Origin: Micromonospora cabrerizensis
GTDB lineage: Bacteria > Actinomycetota > Actinomycetes > Mycobacteriales > Micromonosporaceae
DNA length: 64,000 bases
Direction: 5' to 3'
Assembly: GCF_022230955.1 (NCBI RefSeq)
Contig: NZ_JAKKFI010000040.1
Location: forward strand, 28,360-92,359
Shown piece by piece: positions 8,803 to 17,347 of this stretch. The notes beneath the pieces were generated by a model. That model saw only the letters and a list, made by a program, of their open reading frames with translations. It did not search any database and was not told where the DNA came from. A program made the translations under genes and the position numbers. The first letter of the stretch is position 1. Every line of letters begins with the position of its first letter.

Positions 8803-9627
8803 TCACACCTCCCGGCCGGCAGCGGCGTTCGAGCCCTTCGCCGAGCGGGCCGCACTGAAGCCCCGCTCCCCGGCGTAGCGCTCGAGCAGCTTGCGCAGAT
8901 TACGACGGCCCCGGTGCAGACGCGACATCACGGTGCCGATCGGCGTGCCCATGATGTCCGCGACCTCCTTGTACGAGAAGCCCTCGACATCGGTCAGGTA
9001 GACGGCCAGGCGGAACTCCTCCGGCAACTGCTGGAGGGCCTCCTTGACGTCGCTGTCCGGCAGCCGGTCCAGCGCCTCCGTCTCGGCCGAGCGCAGCCCA
9101 CTGGAGGTGTGCGACTCGGCCTCGGCGAGCTGCCAGTCGGTGATCTCCTCGGTGGGCGCCTGGATCGGCTGGCGCTGCCGCTTGCGGTAGGAGTTGATGT
9201 AGGTGTTGGTCAGGATCCGGTAGAGCCAGGCCTTCAGGTTCGTGCCCTGCTCGAACTGGTGGAAGGCGGCGTACGCCTTCAGGTAGGTCTCCTGAACCAG
9301 GTCCTCGGCATCCGCCGGGTTGCGCGTCATCCGCAGCCCAGCAGCGTAGAGCTGATCGACGAATGGCATCGCGTCCCGCTCGAATCGGGCCCTGCGCTCG
9401 TCCGTCTTCTCGGTGGTCAACCGCACATCCCCTCGCGTCGGATGCTTTCCCGCCGAGGATACGCGCACGGACGTGCCCGCAGATTCACTTCCGGCTGGTG
9501 TGCCCGTGCTCACCACACCCGTTCCGCCCGGGCCCGCCGTCGCGGGCCACTCCGGGCCATCCAGCAGCCTCTTCAGCTGCCGGGCGTCCCGTTCGTCCCG
9601 TTCCAGGCTTCGTGTCTCGGTCGGCAC
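8803..9627 (-). CDS. sigH: ECF sigma factor SigR/SigH (long form annotated)
   Basis: The thiol-stress sigma factor. Region 2 starts near [20 protein letters not shown] and includes [19 protein letters not shown]; region 4 holds [20 protein letters not shown]. The start at GTG 9627 has a strong GAGGGGGG site and lies just downstream of a SigR-type promoter, giving 274 aa. A second GTG at 9426, with its own GAGGGG site, would give the usual 207-aa form. The 67-residue extension is low in structure and mirrors the unstable long isoform described for Streptomyces sigR. It is followed at once by its anti-sigma gene. Confidence 0.92.
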   Translation of the reverse strand: MPTETRSLERDERDARQLKRLLDGPEWPATAGPGGTGVVSTGTPAGSESAGTSVRVSSAGKHPTRGDVRLTTEKTDERRARFERDAMPFVDQLYAAGLRMTRNPADAEDLVQETYLKAYAAFHQFEQGTNLKAWLYRILTNTYINSYRKRQRQPIQAPTEEITDWQLAEAESHTSSGLRSAETEALDRLPDSDVKEALQQLPEEFRLAVYLTDVEGFSYKEVADIMGTPIGTVMSRLHRGRRNLRKLLERYAGERGFSAARSAKGSNAAAGREV

Positions 9628-9665
9628 CGGTCACCCCCCTCGCAGAAAAGTCGTCCAGGGTTGGT

Positions 9666-9692
9666 AACGCGAGATGACCACTGGGGCATTCC
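9666..9692 (-). promoter_or_regulatory. SigR/SigH-type promoter of the sigma gene
   Basis: On the minus strand GGAAT (9692-9688) is followed after 19 nt by GTT (9668-9666), close to the SigR consensus GGAAT-N18/19-GTT. Transcription would begin about 30 nt before the 9627 start codon. This fits positive autoregulation that yields the long sigma isoform. Confidence 0.75.
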
Positions 9693-9705
9693 GACCGGCC
9701 CCCCG

Positions 9706-9749
9706 TTCCTGGTCCCGGCTTCGACGGCGGCCGGCGCTGGGACCAGGAA
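9706..9749. repeat. Inverted repeat upstream of sigma gene
   Basis: TTCCTGGTCCC (9706-9716) and GGGACCAGGAA (9739-9749) are perfect 11-bp arms. The hairpin lies between the hydrolase stop and the sigma promoter and may end hydrolase transcription. Nothing else is seen in 9628-9852 besides the promoter. Confidence 0.55.
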
Positions 9750-9852
9750 GGGCCTGGGAGGACTGGTGCCGTCGGTCCGGTTCGGGCCGGTGGCACCATC
9801 GGATGCAACGACCCTCGCCCGGCACCGGAAACGGTCGGCCGGGCGAGCCGGA

Positions 9853-10470
9853 TCAGGTCGCCGTCCAACCCCGGGCCCGCAGCCAGTCCCGGACGACAGC
9901 CGCGGTGCCGGCCGGATCACGCCGGAGGTCGTGCGTCTCCCCGGGACGGCTCACCACCTGCACGGTCGGCGACGGCTCCGGCGTCCCGAACGGGTCCCGG
10001 TCGCCGTTGACGACCAGCGTCGGCAGGCCGGTGCCCAGCTCGGCGGCACGCGAGCGCTCCGGCCGCCCGGGTGGGTGCAGCGGAAAGGCCAAGGCGACCA
10101 CACCGACCGCCCCCACCTCGCGCGCCGTCCGACAGGCGACCCGCGCGCCGCTGGAACGACCGCCCACCAGCACCGTCGGCACGTCGGCGTGACGTTCGCG
10201 CAGCACGGCGAGCACCGCCGTCCACGCCTCGTCGAGGTGACCCGCCGGTGCCGGGGCACGCCGACCGGCGACCCGGTAGGGCTGGGTCACCCGGACCACC
10301 GCCAGGCCGGCCGCGACCGACGCGTCGCGTACCGCCAGCAGGTCGGGCGCGTCGATGCTGCCGCCCGCTCCGTGCCCGAGAACGAGCAGAGCGGTGGCAG
10401 GGCGGGCCGGCAGGTCGGTGGTGATCCCCGCCGGGCCGCGCGGAGTGTCGATCTCGTCGCTGGCTGGCAC
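9853..10470 (-). CDS. Alpha/beta hydrolase (KANL3/Tex30-like)
   Basis: A 205-aa hydrolase of the small dienelactone-hydrolase-like group. The nucleophile elbow is GRSSG in VLVGGRSSGARVA, preceded by LGHGAGGSID (oxyanion region). A likely acid is in VNGDRDPFG and the catalytic histidine in GETHDLRRDP. The substrate is unknown. It is on the same strand as the sigma factor, with about 225 bp and a hairpin between them. Confidence 0.85.
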   Translation of the reverse strand: MPASDEIDTPRGPAGITTDLPARPATALLVLGHGAGGSIDAPDLLAVRDASVAAGLAVVRVTQPYRVAGRRAPAPAGHLDEAWTAVLAVLRERHADVPTVLVGGRSSGARVACRTAREVGAVGVVALAFPLHPPGRPERSRAAELGTGLPTLVVNGDRDPFGTPEPSPTVQVVSRPGETHDLRRDPAGTAAVVRDWLRARGWTAT

Positions 10471-10522
10471 CGACCCATTCTGCGCCGCCTGACAGACGGC
10501 GCGTGGCGGACCGGGCCGTTGG

Positions 10523-10915
10523 TCAGCTCAGCGGGACCAGGGTGAGTAGTCGGTCCCGTACCGGCGGGCCGGGGCCGTCGACGGCGTCCGGGTCCGGCTC
10601 GACCTCGCCACGCCAGGCGACCAGCATCGCCCGCCGCTCGCGGGGTGTGGTGGCACCCCACACTCCGTGGCAGTCACCGACGTCGAGGGCCCAGGCCAGA
10701 CAGGACCCCTGTACGTCGCAGCCGCGGCACAGTGCGACGGCGGCGTCCGCCGGCTCGTTGGGTGCCGGAAAGAATGTCTCCGGATCGACGCTCTGACAGG
10801 TGCCTCTGGTGCGCCATGCGTCGTCCTGTTGCCGTTCCCGCACCGCTCGCAGCAGTCGCGGATCTCGCCGCGCCGCAGCCACCTCGTGCGGGCGGGGCAT
10901 ACGCGCTCGTGTCAA
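10523..10915 (-). CDS. WhiB-family iron-sulfur regulator
   Basis: A 130-aa Wbl protein. Four cysteines expected to hold a [4Fe-4S] cluster are seen: TRGTC, then CRGC and CLAW (C-x2-C-x5-C). The turn that contacts sigma-A reads GVWGATT instead of the usual G-V-W-G-G. No AT-hook is visible, and the C-terminus is acidic then hydrophobic. A TTG at 10915 has GGAGG 8 nt upstream; GTG 10924 and ATG 10900 are alternatives. Which Wbl class it belongs to cannot be settled from sequence alone. Confidence 0.87.
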   Translation of the reverse strand: MTRARMPRPHEVAAARRDPRLLRAVRERQQDDAWRTRGTCQSVDPETFFPAPNEPADAAVALCRGCDVQGSCLAWALDVGDCHGVWGATTPRERRAMLVAWRGEVEPDPDAVDGPGPPVRDRLLTLVPLS

Positions 10916-10997
10916 TCCACCCACCTCCCCCGTGGGACCGGCAAGATCGGTGGACGTCGTCCGCCCCGTGCGAATCGACAGCCACTACCGGCGCTGT

Positions 10998-11027
10998 GTT
11001 CTATCGCACTTCGCAACATGGGGACAA
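10998..11027 (-). promoter_or_regulatory. Candidate promoter of the WhiB gene
   Basis: On the minus strand TTGTCC (11027-11022), an 18-nt spacer and TAGAAC (11003-10998) form a housekeeping-like promoter, giving a leader of about 80 nt before the WhiB start. Confidence 0.45.
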
Positions 11028-11112
11028 GGGTCTGCCGGGAACCTGACTGAACAGCCAGGAGACGAATCGCGCGCAACCCTGTCAAATCGGTGCCCGACGA
11101 TGCGCGGGGACG

Positions 11113-11823
11113 TCAGAACAGGGTCAACTCCTGCGGTGTCACCGTCGGCGCCACCGACACCCGCGCGGTCAACTGCGGCCCGTCGTTACGAACGTCGCCC
11201 ACCGCCGCCCCCACCGGTCGGATCTCCAACCCCGCCAGCCGCTCGGGCGACGCCGGGACGAGCAACCGCTCCGGCTCGTCCGTCGACGCCAGCCACGACG
11301 ACCAACTCTCGGGCGGCAGCAGCACCGGCATCCGGTCGTGCACCTCGGCCAGGTCGCCGAGCGCCGCGGTGGTCAGCACGCTGAAGGTGAGCCGGGATTC
11401 GGCGCCGGACTCCCAGACCGACCAGATGCCGGCCAGGGCGAGAACCGTGCCGTCGGCGGGGGTCATGTAGTAGGCCTGCCGCCCGCCGTCGGGCCGACGC
11501 ACCCACTCGTACCAGCCGTCGGCCGGGACCAGGCAGCGGCGACGGGCGAACGACCCGGCGTACGCCCGGCTGGTGGCCACCGTCTCCGCCCGCGCATTGA
11601 TCATGCGGGCGGCCCCGGCTGCGGAGCGGGACCAGTGCGGCAACAGACCCCAGCGACCGACACACAGGCTGCGATGCCCCTCCGGGCTCACCCGGACCAG
11701 GGGCACCCGGTCGGTCGGCGCGACGTTGTGGTCCGGACGGACCACGCCCTCGGTGTCGTCGGACGACTCGAACAGCGCGCTGAGCTCACCGGGGCTCCGA
11801 GTCGTCGCGTACCTGCCGCACAT
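11113..11823 (-). CDS. SRAP (YedK/HMCES-type) abasic-site DNA-protein crosslinker
   Basis: A 236-aa SRAP protein that shields abasic sites in single-stranded DNA by forming a thiazolidine link through Cys2. The start MCGRYA puts the catalytic cysteine at position 2, which fixes the ATG at 11823. Conserved family residues appear in NARAETV (Asn), WYEW (Glu) and DRMPVLL (the HDRMP histidine). An open frame continues upstream to 13083 only because it is antisense to aroA. It is divergent from aroA, as in M. tuberculosis Rv3226c/Rv3227. Confidence 0.93.
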   Translation of the reverse strand: MCGRYATTRSPGELSALFESSDDTEGVVRPDHNVAPTDRVPLVRVSPEGHRSLCVGRWGLLPHWSRSAAGAARMINARAETVATSRAYAGSFARRRCLVPADGWYEWVRRPDGGRQAYYMTPADGTVLALAGIWSVWESGAESRLTFSVLTTAALGDLAEVHDRMPVLLPPESWSSWLASTDEPERLLVPASPERLAGLEIRPVGAAVGDVRNDGPQLTARVSVAPTVTPQELTLF

Positions 11824-11914
11824 GGGGCACACGCTAACGCGTCGAAGGCCCCGTCGGCTGTCCCGCCAACCGGGAGTACGAGCGCCGGGCCACGCCGTCG
11901 ACCAGTCGGCACGG

Positions 11915-11926
11915 CAGAATGTAACC
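11915..11926 (+). promoter_or_regulatory. Leaderless-type -10 of aroA
   Basis: CAGAAT (11915-11920) lies exactly 6 nt before the aroA GTG start, with no ribosome site. This spacing implies a transcript that begins at or next to the start codon. Confidence 0.45.
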
Positions 11927-13228
11927 GTGGGGAATCTGACCGCGACCCGGCCGCCGCAGCCGTGGACCGCACCGACCGCGTCCGACCCGGTGGCGGCGAC
12001 GCTGCGCCTGCCCGGTTCCAAGTCGATGACCGCGCGCGCCCTGGTGCTCAGCGCCCTGGCCGCCGGCCCGTCGACGCTGGCCAGGCCGCTACGCGCCCGC
12101 GACACCGAGTTGATGGCCGCCGGCCTGCGGGGAATGGGCGCGCACGTGTCGATCAGCGACGACGAGCAGTGGCTGGTCCGGCCGCACCCGCTGGCCGGCC
12201 CCGCGCACGTCGACGTCGGGCTGGCCGGCACCGTGATGCGGTTCGTGCCTCCGGTGGCCGGGCTGGCCGACGGGCAGGTCACCTTCGACGGCGACCCCCA
12301 TGCCCGCACCCGACCGCTCGGTCCGCTGATCGAGGCGCTGCGGTCGCTGGGTGTCCGGATCGACGTCACCGGCGCGGGCAGCCTGCCGCTGACCGTGTTC
12401 GGCACCGGCCGGGTCACCGGCGGTGAGGTGGTGATCGACGCGTCCGCGTCCAGCCAGCTCGTCTCCGGGTTGCTGCTGGCCGGCCCGCGGTTCGACCGGG
12501 GCGTCGTGGTGCGGCACGTCGGCACGCCGGTGCCGTCCGCGCCGCATCTCCGGATGACGGTGCAGATGCTGCGGGCCGCCGGCGCGGCCGTCGACGACAC
12601 CACCCCCGACGTGTGGACCGTCGAGCCCGGCCCCCTCACCGGGCGCGGCTGGGAGATCGAGCCGGACCTCTCCGGCGCGGTGCCGTTCTTCGCCGCGGCC
12701 CTGGTCACCGGCGGCGAGGTGACCTTGCAGGGCTGGCCGCGCAGCAGCCCGCAGCCGGTCGAGCAGCTCCGCTCGCTGCTCCAGCGGATGGGCGGCGAGG
12801 TCACCCTCTCCACCAACGGGCTGACCGTCCGGGGCACCGGCGTGGTGCACGGCCTGACCGCCGACCTCTCCGACGTCAGCGAGCTGACCCCGGCGCTGAC
12901 CGCGCTGGCCATGCTGGCCGACTCACCGTCGGTGTTCACCGGCGTCGGGCACATCCGTGGCCACGAGACCGACCGGCTGACCGCGCTCGCGCGGGAGTTC
13001 ACCGCCCTCGGGGCGGACGTCACCGAGTCGCCGGACGGGCTGGAGATCCGACCCCGACCACTGCGCGGCGGGGTGTTCCGCACCTACCACGACCACCGGA
13101 TGGCGCACGCCGCCGCGGTGGCCGGCCTCGCCGTGCCCGGCATCGAGGTGGACGACGTGGGGTGTACCTCCAAGACCATGCCCGAGTTCCCGGCACTATG
13201 GTCAGCGATGGTGACCGGCAAGAGCTGA
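11927..13228 (+). CDS. aroA: 3-phosphoshikimate 1-carboxyvinyltransferase (EPSP synthase)
   Basis: A 433-aa enzyme that joins shikimate-3-phosphate and PEP in the chorismate pathway. The N-terminal phosphate-binding LPGSKSMTARAL, the LAGTVMRFV segment and the C-terminal DHRMAHAAAVAGL signature are all present. The GTG at 11927 is chosen because coding similarity (WTAPTASDPVAATLRLPGSKS) begins just after it. The length is normal. rsgA follows after 19 bp, an arrangement also seen in mycobacteria. Confidence 0.95.
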   Translation: MGNLTATRPPQPWTAPTASDPVAATLRLPGSKSMTARALVLSALAAGPSTLARPLRARDTELMAAGLRGMGAHVSISDDEQWLVRPHPLAGPAHVDVGLAGTVMRFVPPVAGLADGQVTFDGDPHARTRPLGPLIEALRSLGVRIDVTGAGSLPLTVFGTGRVTGGEVVIDASASSQLVSGLLLAGPRFDRGVVVRHVGTPVPSAPHLRMTVQMLRAAGAAVDDTTPDVWTVEPGPLTGRGWEIEPDLSGAVPFFAAALVTGGEVTLQGWPRSSPQPVEQLRSLLQRMGGEVTLSTNGLTVRGTGVVHGLTADLSDVSELTPALTALAMLADSPSVFTGVGHIRGHETDRLTALAREFTALGADVTESPDGLEIRPRPLRGGVFRTYHDHRMAHAAAVAGLAVPGIEVDDVGCTSKTMPEFPALWSAMVTGKS

Positions 13229-13247
13229 AGCGAGAAGAGGACAGGTC

Positions 13248-14360
13248 CTGGCGACCAAACGGCGGGAGTACGACGAGGACGACGTACGGGTTCGGCCCGG
13301 AAAGTCGTCGCGCCCGCGTACGCGCACCCGCCCGCAGCACTCCGACGCGGTGGACGGGTTCGTCATCGCCGTGGACCGGGGGCGCTACCAGTGCGTGCTG
13401 TCCGGGGCCGAGCGCGGCGTGGTCGGGGCCGAGCTGCCCACGATCACCGCCATGCGGGCCCGCGAGCTGGGCCGCAAGTCGGTGGTGGTCGGCGACCGGG
13501 TCAGCCTGGTCGGGGACACGTCCGGCGCGGAGGGCGCCCTGGCCCGCATCGTCCGGATCGCCGAACGCCGCTCGGTGCTGCGCCGCACCGCCGACGACGA
13601 CGAGACCACCGCCGAGGGCCGACTGGAACGGGTCGTGGTGGCCAACGCGGACCAGTTGGTGATCGTCAGCGCGTTGGCCGACCCACCGCCGCGCACCGGG
13701 TTCATCGACCGCTGCCTGGTGGCCGCGTACGACGCGGACGTCGAACCGCTGCTCTGCCTCACCAAGGCCGACCTGGCCGGGCCGGAGGAGGTGCTGGGTT
13801 ACTACACCGAGTTGGAGCTGCCGTACGTGCTCAACCGCCCCGACAGCGACCTGGCCGCGCTGCGCGCGCTGCTGGGCGGCAAGGTGTCGGTGCTGGTCGG
13901 GCACTCCGGGGTGGGCAAGTCGACGTTGGTCAACCGCCTCGTTCCGGACGCGCTGCGCGCGGTCGGCGTGGTGAGTGCGATCGGTCGTGGCCGACACACC
14001 TCCACCAGCGCGGTGGCGCTGCGGCTGCCACCGGTGCCCGGCGTCGACACCGACCCCGGCTGGATCATCGACACCCCCGGCATCCGCAGCTTCGGCCTGG
14101 CCCACGTGTCCGCCGACAGCCTGCTGCACGGCTTCCCCGACCTGGTCGAGGGCACCGTCGACTGCCCACCCAACTGCCAGCACACGGCGGACGAGGCCGA
14201 CTGTGGGCTGGACGCCTGGGTGGCCGCCGGCAAGGCCGATCCGCGCCGGTTGGCGTCGTACCGCCGGTTGCTGGCCTCCCGGGCCGGCGAGGGTGACTCG
14301 CGCGGCGAGAGCGACCAGCGCGGGCCCGGCGAGGGTGACCGGCGCGGCCCCGACGAGTGA
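13248..14360 (+). CDS. rsgA: Ribosome small-subunit GTPase RsgA, probable CTG start
   Basis: A 370-aa circularly permuted GTPase that matures the 30S subunit. An OB-fold (about 35-110) precedes G4 (LTKADL), G1 (GHSGVGKSTLVN) and G3 (DTPGIRSFG), then a zinc site C-P-P-N-C-x-H. The first canonical start is GTG 13350, but the family-like N-terminal segment YDEDDVRVRPGKSSRPRTRT is encoded upstream in the same frame. That frame, open from 13215, has no ATG, GTG or TTG before 13350. CTG 13248, behind GAGGACAG, is the best candidate. The last 25 residues are a glycine/arginine/glutamate-rich tail. Confidence 0.9.
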   Translation: MATKRREYDEDDVRVRPGKSSRPRTRTRPQHSDAVDGFVIAVDRGRYQCVLSGAERGVVGAELPTITAMRARELGRKSVVVGDRVSLVGDTSGAEGALARIVRIAERRSVLRRTADDDETTAEGRLERVVVANADQLVIVSALADPPPRTGFIDRCLVAAYDADVEPLLCLTKADLAGPEEVLGYYTELELPYVLNRPDSDLAALRALLGGKVSVLVGHSGVGKSTLVNRLVPDALRAVGVVSAIGRGRHTSTSAVALRLPPVPGVDTDPGWIIDTPGIRSFGLAHVSADSLLHGFPDLVEGTVDCPPNCQHTADEADCGLDAWVAAGKADPRRLASYRRLLASRAGEGDSRGESDQRGPGEGDRRGPDE

Positions 14361-14376
14361 GCCGGCGGGCGTCGGC

Positions 14377-14388
14377 TAGGTTGCCGGG
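14377..14388 (+). promoter_or_regulatory. Leaderless-type -10 of hisN
   Basis: TAGGTT (14377-14382) is followed after 6 nt by the hisN ATG, with no ribosome-binding site, which indicates a leaderless transcript. Confidence 0.55.
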
Positions 14389-15207
14389 ATGACCGGGTAC
14401 GCCGACGACCTCGCCCTCGCCCACCTGCTCGCCGACCGGGCCGACGCCATCTCCACAGCCCGGTTCCGCGCGCTCGACCTGCGGGTCGAGGCGAAGCCCG
14501 ACCTGACCCCGGTCTCCGACGCGGACACCGCCGTGGAGCGCGAGATCCGCGCCCTGCTGGCCGAGCACCGCCCGGCGGACGGGCTGCTCGGTGAGGAGTA
14601 CGGCGCCGGGCCCTCCACCGACGCGGACGGCCGCCGGTGGATCATCGACCCGATCGACGGCACCAAGAACTTCGTGCGGGGCGTGCCGGTCTGGGCCACC
14701 CTGATCGCGCTCTACGACGGCGACCGGCCGGCGGTCGGCGTGGTGTCCGCCCCGGCGCTGGGACGACGCTGGTGGGCCAGCGCGGGCGCGGGCGCGTACG
14801 CCGGTCGTCGCGCGGGCGCCGGCGAGCGGATCGGGGTGTCCGCGGTACGCGAGATCGCGGATGCCAGCTTCTGCTACTCGTCGCTCGACGGGTGGGAACG
14901 CGCCGGTCGGCTCGACGCGATGCTCGACCTGATGCGGGCCACCTGGCGCAGCCGGGCGTACGGCGACTTCTACGGCTACATGCTGCTGGCCGAGGGCGCA
15001 CTGGACGTGATGGTCGAGCCGGAGCTGTCCCTGTGGGACGTGGCGGCGCTGGTGCCGATCGTCACCGAGGCGGGTGGCACGGTCACGGATCTGTTCGGCC
15101 GGCCGGCCCCGGCCGGCGCGCCGGGCACCGACAGCAGTGTGGTGGCCACCAACGGTGTGCTGCACCCCGACATCCTCACCAGGCTCGATCGCCCAGCCGA
15201 GCGCTGA
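14389..15207 (+). CDS. hisN: Histidinol-phosphatase, inositol-monophosphatase family
   Basis: A 272-aa Mg-dependent phosphatase. The metal-binding motifs are GEEYG (Glu), DPIDGTKNFVRG (the DPIDGT signature) and WDVAALVPIVTEAGG near the C-terminus. Actinobacterial members of this branch act as HisN in histidine synthesis; activity on inositol phosphates cannot be excluded. It is downstream of rsgA with its own probable leaderless promoter. Confidence 0.88.
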   Translation: MTGYADDLALAHLLADRADAISTARFRALDLRVEAKPDLTPVSDADTAVEREIRALLAEHRPADGLLGEEYGAGPSTDADGRRWIIDPIDGTKNFVRGVPVWATLIALYDGDRPAVGVVSAPALGRRWWASAGAGAYAGRRAGAGERIGVSAVREIADASFCYSSLDGWERAGRLDAMLDLMRATWRSRAYGDFYGYMLLAEGALDVMVEPELSLWDVAALVPIVTEAGGTVTDLFGRPAPAGAPGTDSSVVATNGVLHPDILTRLDRPAER

Positions 15208-15221
15208 CCCCCGGCAACCTC

Positions 15222-15233
15222 TATCCTCGCCAG
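15222..15233 (+). promoter_or_regulatory. Leaderless-type -10 of the DMT gene
   Basis: TATCCT (15222-15227) lies 6 nt before the GTG at 15234, again without a ribosome site. Confidence 0.5.
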
Positions 15234-16121
15234 GTGGTCTCCTCCGGTTGGTGTTTTCTCGCGACGATGATCGTCGCGTACGGCTTCGCCAACCTTCTCC
15301 AGTCGGTGGCCGCGGCCCGCACCACGGTTCACCACACCTTCGATCCGGGCCTGCTGCTGCGCCTCGCCGGGCACCGGACGTACCTGATCGGTCTGGGCTG
15401 CCAGATCGCCGGTTTCGTGTTCGCCTTCCTGGCCCGACGGGACCTGCCGCTGTTCCTCGTGCAGGCCAGCGTGGCGGCCGGGCTCGGGGTGACCGCCATC
15501 CTCGGTGTGCTGGTGCTGAAGTGGCGACTGCCGGCGGCGGAGGTGGTGCTGCTGGCCCTGCTCTTCGCCGGCATCACCGCCCTGGTGCTCTCCGCCCGCC
15601 CGGCGCCGTCGAAGCAGCTCGGCACCGCCGGAACGATCGCCCTGCTGGTGGCGCTCGGCGTCATCGCGGTGCTCGGGGTCTTCGCCGTCCGGCTGCACGG
15701 GGCGCCCGGTTCGGTGGCCCTCGGCTCGCTGGCGGGGCTGGCGTTCAGCTCGGCCGCGGTCGCCGCCCGGCCGCTGGCATCCGCGTCGTCCGCCGAGGCG
15801 TTCCTCGCCCACCCGCTGTTCTACCTGCTGATCGCCCACTCGATCGTCGGTCAGCTGCTGCTCGGCCTGGCCATGCAGCGTGGCTCGACGACCGCCGCGG
15901 TCGCCGCGATGGACGCCGCCGGCGCGGTGCCGGCCGCGATCGTCGGCCTGCTGCTGCTCAACGACAAGATCTGGCCGGGCCGGGAGTGGCTGGCGGCGGT
16001 CGGTTTCCTGGTCACCCTGGCCGCGGTGATCGGGCTGACCCGGTACGCGCAGCCGCAGCAGCAGCGCCCGGCAACGCGTCGCCGCGACCGGGCGATGGTC
16101 GCGGCGACCCGTCCCGGCTGA
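15234..16121 (+). CDS. DMT-superfamily (EamA-like) membrane transporter
   Basis: A 295-aa membrane protein with about 9-10 hydrophobic helices running from MIVAYGFANLLQSVAA to AAVGFLVTLAAVIGLTRYA. The layout is that of the multidrug/metabolite transporter fold, though the EamA repeat is divergent. A helix-flanked segment VAAMDAAGAVPAAIVGLLLL matches the usual C-terminal half. The substrate is unknown. The C-terminus is basic and cytoplasmic. Confidence 0.8.
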   Translation: MVSSGWCFLATMIVAYGFANLLQSVAAARTTVHHTFDPGLLLRLAGHRTYLIGLGCQIAGFVFAFLARRDLPLFLVQASVAAGLGVTAILGVLVLKWRLPAAEVVLLALLFAGITALVLSARPAPSKQLGTAGTIALLVALGVIAVLGVFAVRLHGAPGSVALGSLAGLAFSSAAVAARPLASASSAEAFLAHPLFYLLIAHSIVGQLLLGLAMQRGSTTAAVAAMDAAGAVPAAIVGLLLLNDKIWPGREWLAAVGFLVTLAAVIGLTRYAQPQQQRPATRRRDRAMVAATRPG

Positions 16122-16147
16122 CCGACCCGGGCCGCCCGACCTGCCGC

Positions 16148-17347
16148 TCAGGCCTCGACCGGCTTGCGGCGACTCACCACCCGCTCGTAGAGGCGCTCCA
16201 GCGCCCCGGCGGTCCGCTCCCAGGTGTAGCTGCTGCGGACCCGGTCCACCGCGGCGTGCCCGTACGCGAACCGGCCGGCGTTGTCGGCGAGCAGCCGACG
16301 GATCGAGACCGCGAGTGCCCGCACGTCGCCGGGGGGCACCAGCCGGCCGGTGACCTCGTCGACGACGGCGTCGGCCAGGCCACCCATCGCGTAGCCGATC
16401 ACCGGCACGCCGCAGGCCATCGCCTCCAGCGAGACCCGCCCGGCCGAGGAGTAGTGCGGGGTGCAGGCGACGACGTCCGCCGACCGGTACCAGGTGGCCA
16501 TCTGGTCGTGCGGCACCGCGCCGACGAGCCGTACCTGGTCGACGACGCCCGCCTGCTCGGCCAGCTCGCGCAGGCGCCGCGCCTCGGCGTGGTTGGCCAG
16601 TTGGTCGGCCGGTGGACCGCCGGCGATCACCAGCTCGGCGTCGCCGACCAGCCGCATCGCCCGGATCAGGTCCTCCTGGCCGTGCCCCGCGGCGAGCGAG
16701 CCGACCGAGAGGATGCGGGCCCGTTGCTCGCGTGGCGCCGCCTCGCCGTCGGGGTGGAACTGCTCGATGTCCACCCCGGGTGGCACCAGGGCCACCGAAC
16801 TGCGTTGCAGACCCATCCGGGTCAGCTCGTCGACCTCGTCGTTCGACTGGGCCACCGCGATGTCCACCGCGCGGGTCAACGCGCGTTCCAGCGTGATCCG
16901 CTCCCCCGGCCCGTCGTAGCGGCCGCCCAGGTGGCGCAACTGCTCGATGCCCAGTGAGTGGAACGTCTGCACCACCGGGATGTCGGTCTCGCGTACGGCG
17001 TGCGCGGCGGCCAGGCCACCGATCCAGTAGTGCCCGTGCACCACCTCGGGTCGCCAGGCGCCGGCCCACTCGTCGGTCAACCAGCGGCCGAACTCCGTCA
17101 CGTACGGGATCAGCCCGGCGGTGGGCAGTGGGGTGGGCGGACCAGCGGGCACCTGGTGCACCTGGTAGCCGTCGACGGGGACCGTCGCCGGCAGGCCGGG
17201 GTCGTCCCGGCGCTCGTAGAGCCGTACGTCGTGGCCTCGTTCGGCCAACTCGGCGGCGACCCGGGCGATGTGCTGGCGGGTGCCGACCGGCGGGCCGTCG
17301 GCGTGGCGGTACGAACTGGCGTGCGCGCAGACGAGGCCGACGCGCAT
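16148..17347 (-). CDS. Family-4 glycosyltransferase
   Basis: A 399-aa GT-B enzyme. The N-terminal domain starts MRVGLVCAHASSY, with an acceptor-side PVGTRQHIARVAAELAERGH. The nucleotide-sugar domain shows SVGSLAAGHGQEDLIRAM and the GT4 E-x7-E motif in SAGRVSLEAMACGVPVIGY. It resembles sucrose-phosphate-synthase-like and MshA-like transferases, but no specific acceptor can be named. A GGAGGTGACCC site supports the ATG. It converges with the DMT gene. Confidence 0.88.
   Translation of the reverse strand: MRVGLVCAHASSYRHADGPPVGTRQHIARVAAELAERGHDVRLYERRDDPGLPATVPVDGYQVHQVPAGPPTPLPTAGLIPYVTEFGRWLTDEWAGAWRPEVVHGHYWIGGLAAAHAVRETDIPVVQTFHSLGIEQLRHLGGRYDGPGERITLERALTRAVDIAVAQSNDEVDELTRMGLQRSSVALVPPGVDIEQFHPDGEAAPREQRARILSVGSLAAGHGQEDLIRAMRLVGDAELVIAGGPPADQLANHAEARRLRELAEQAGVVDQVRLVGAVPHDQMATWYRSADVVACTPHYSSAGRVSLEAMACGVPVIGYAMGGLADAVVDEVTGRLVPPGDVRALAVSIRRLLADNAGRFAYGHAAVDRVRSSYTWERTAGALERLYERVVSRRKPVEA

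Noticed and set aside
11824..13083. N-terminal extension of the SRAP frame
   Set aside because: The extension is antisense to aroA, and SRAP enzymes need the catalytic cysteine at position 2, which fixes the start at 11823.
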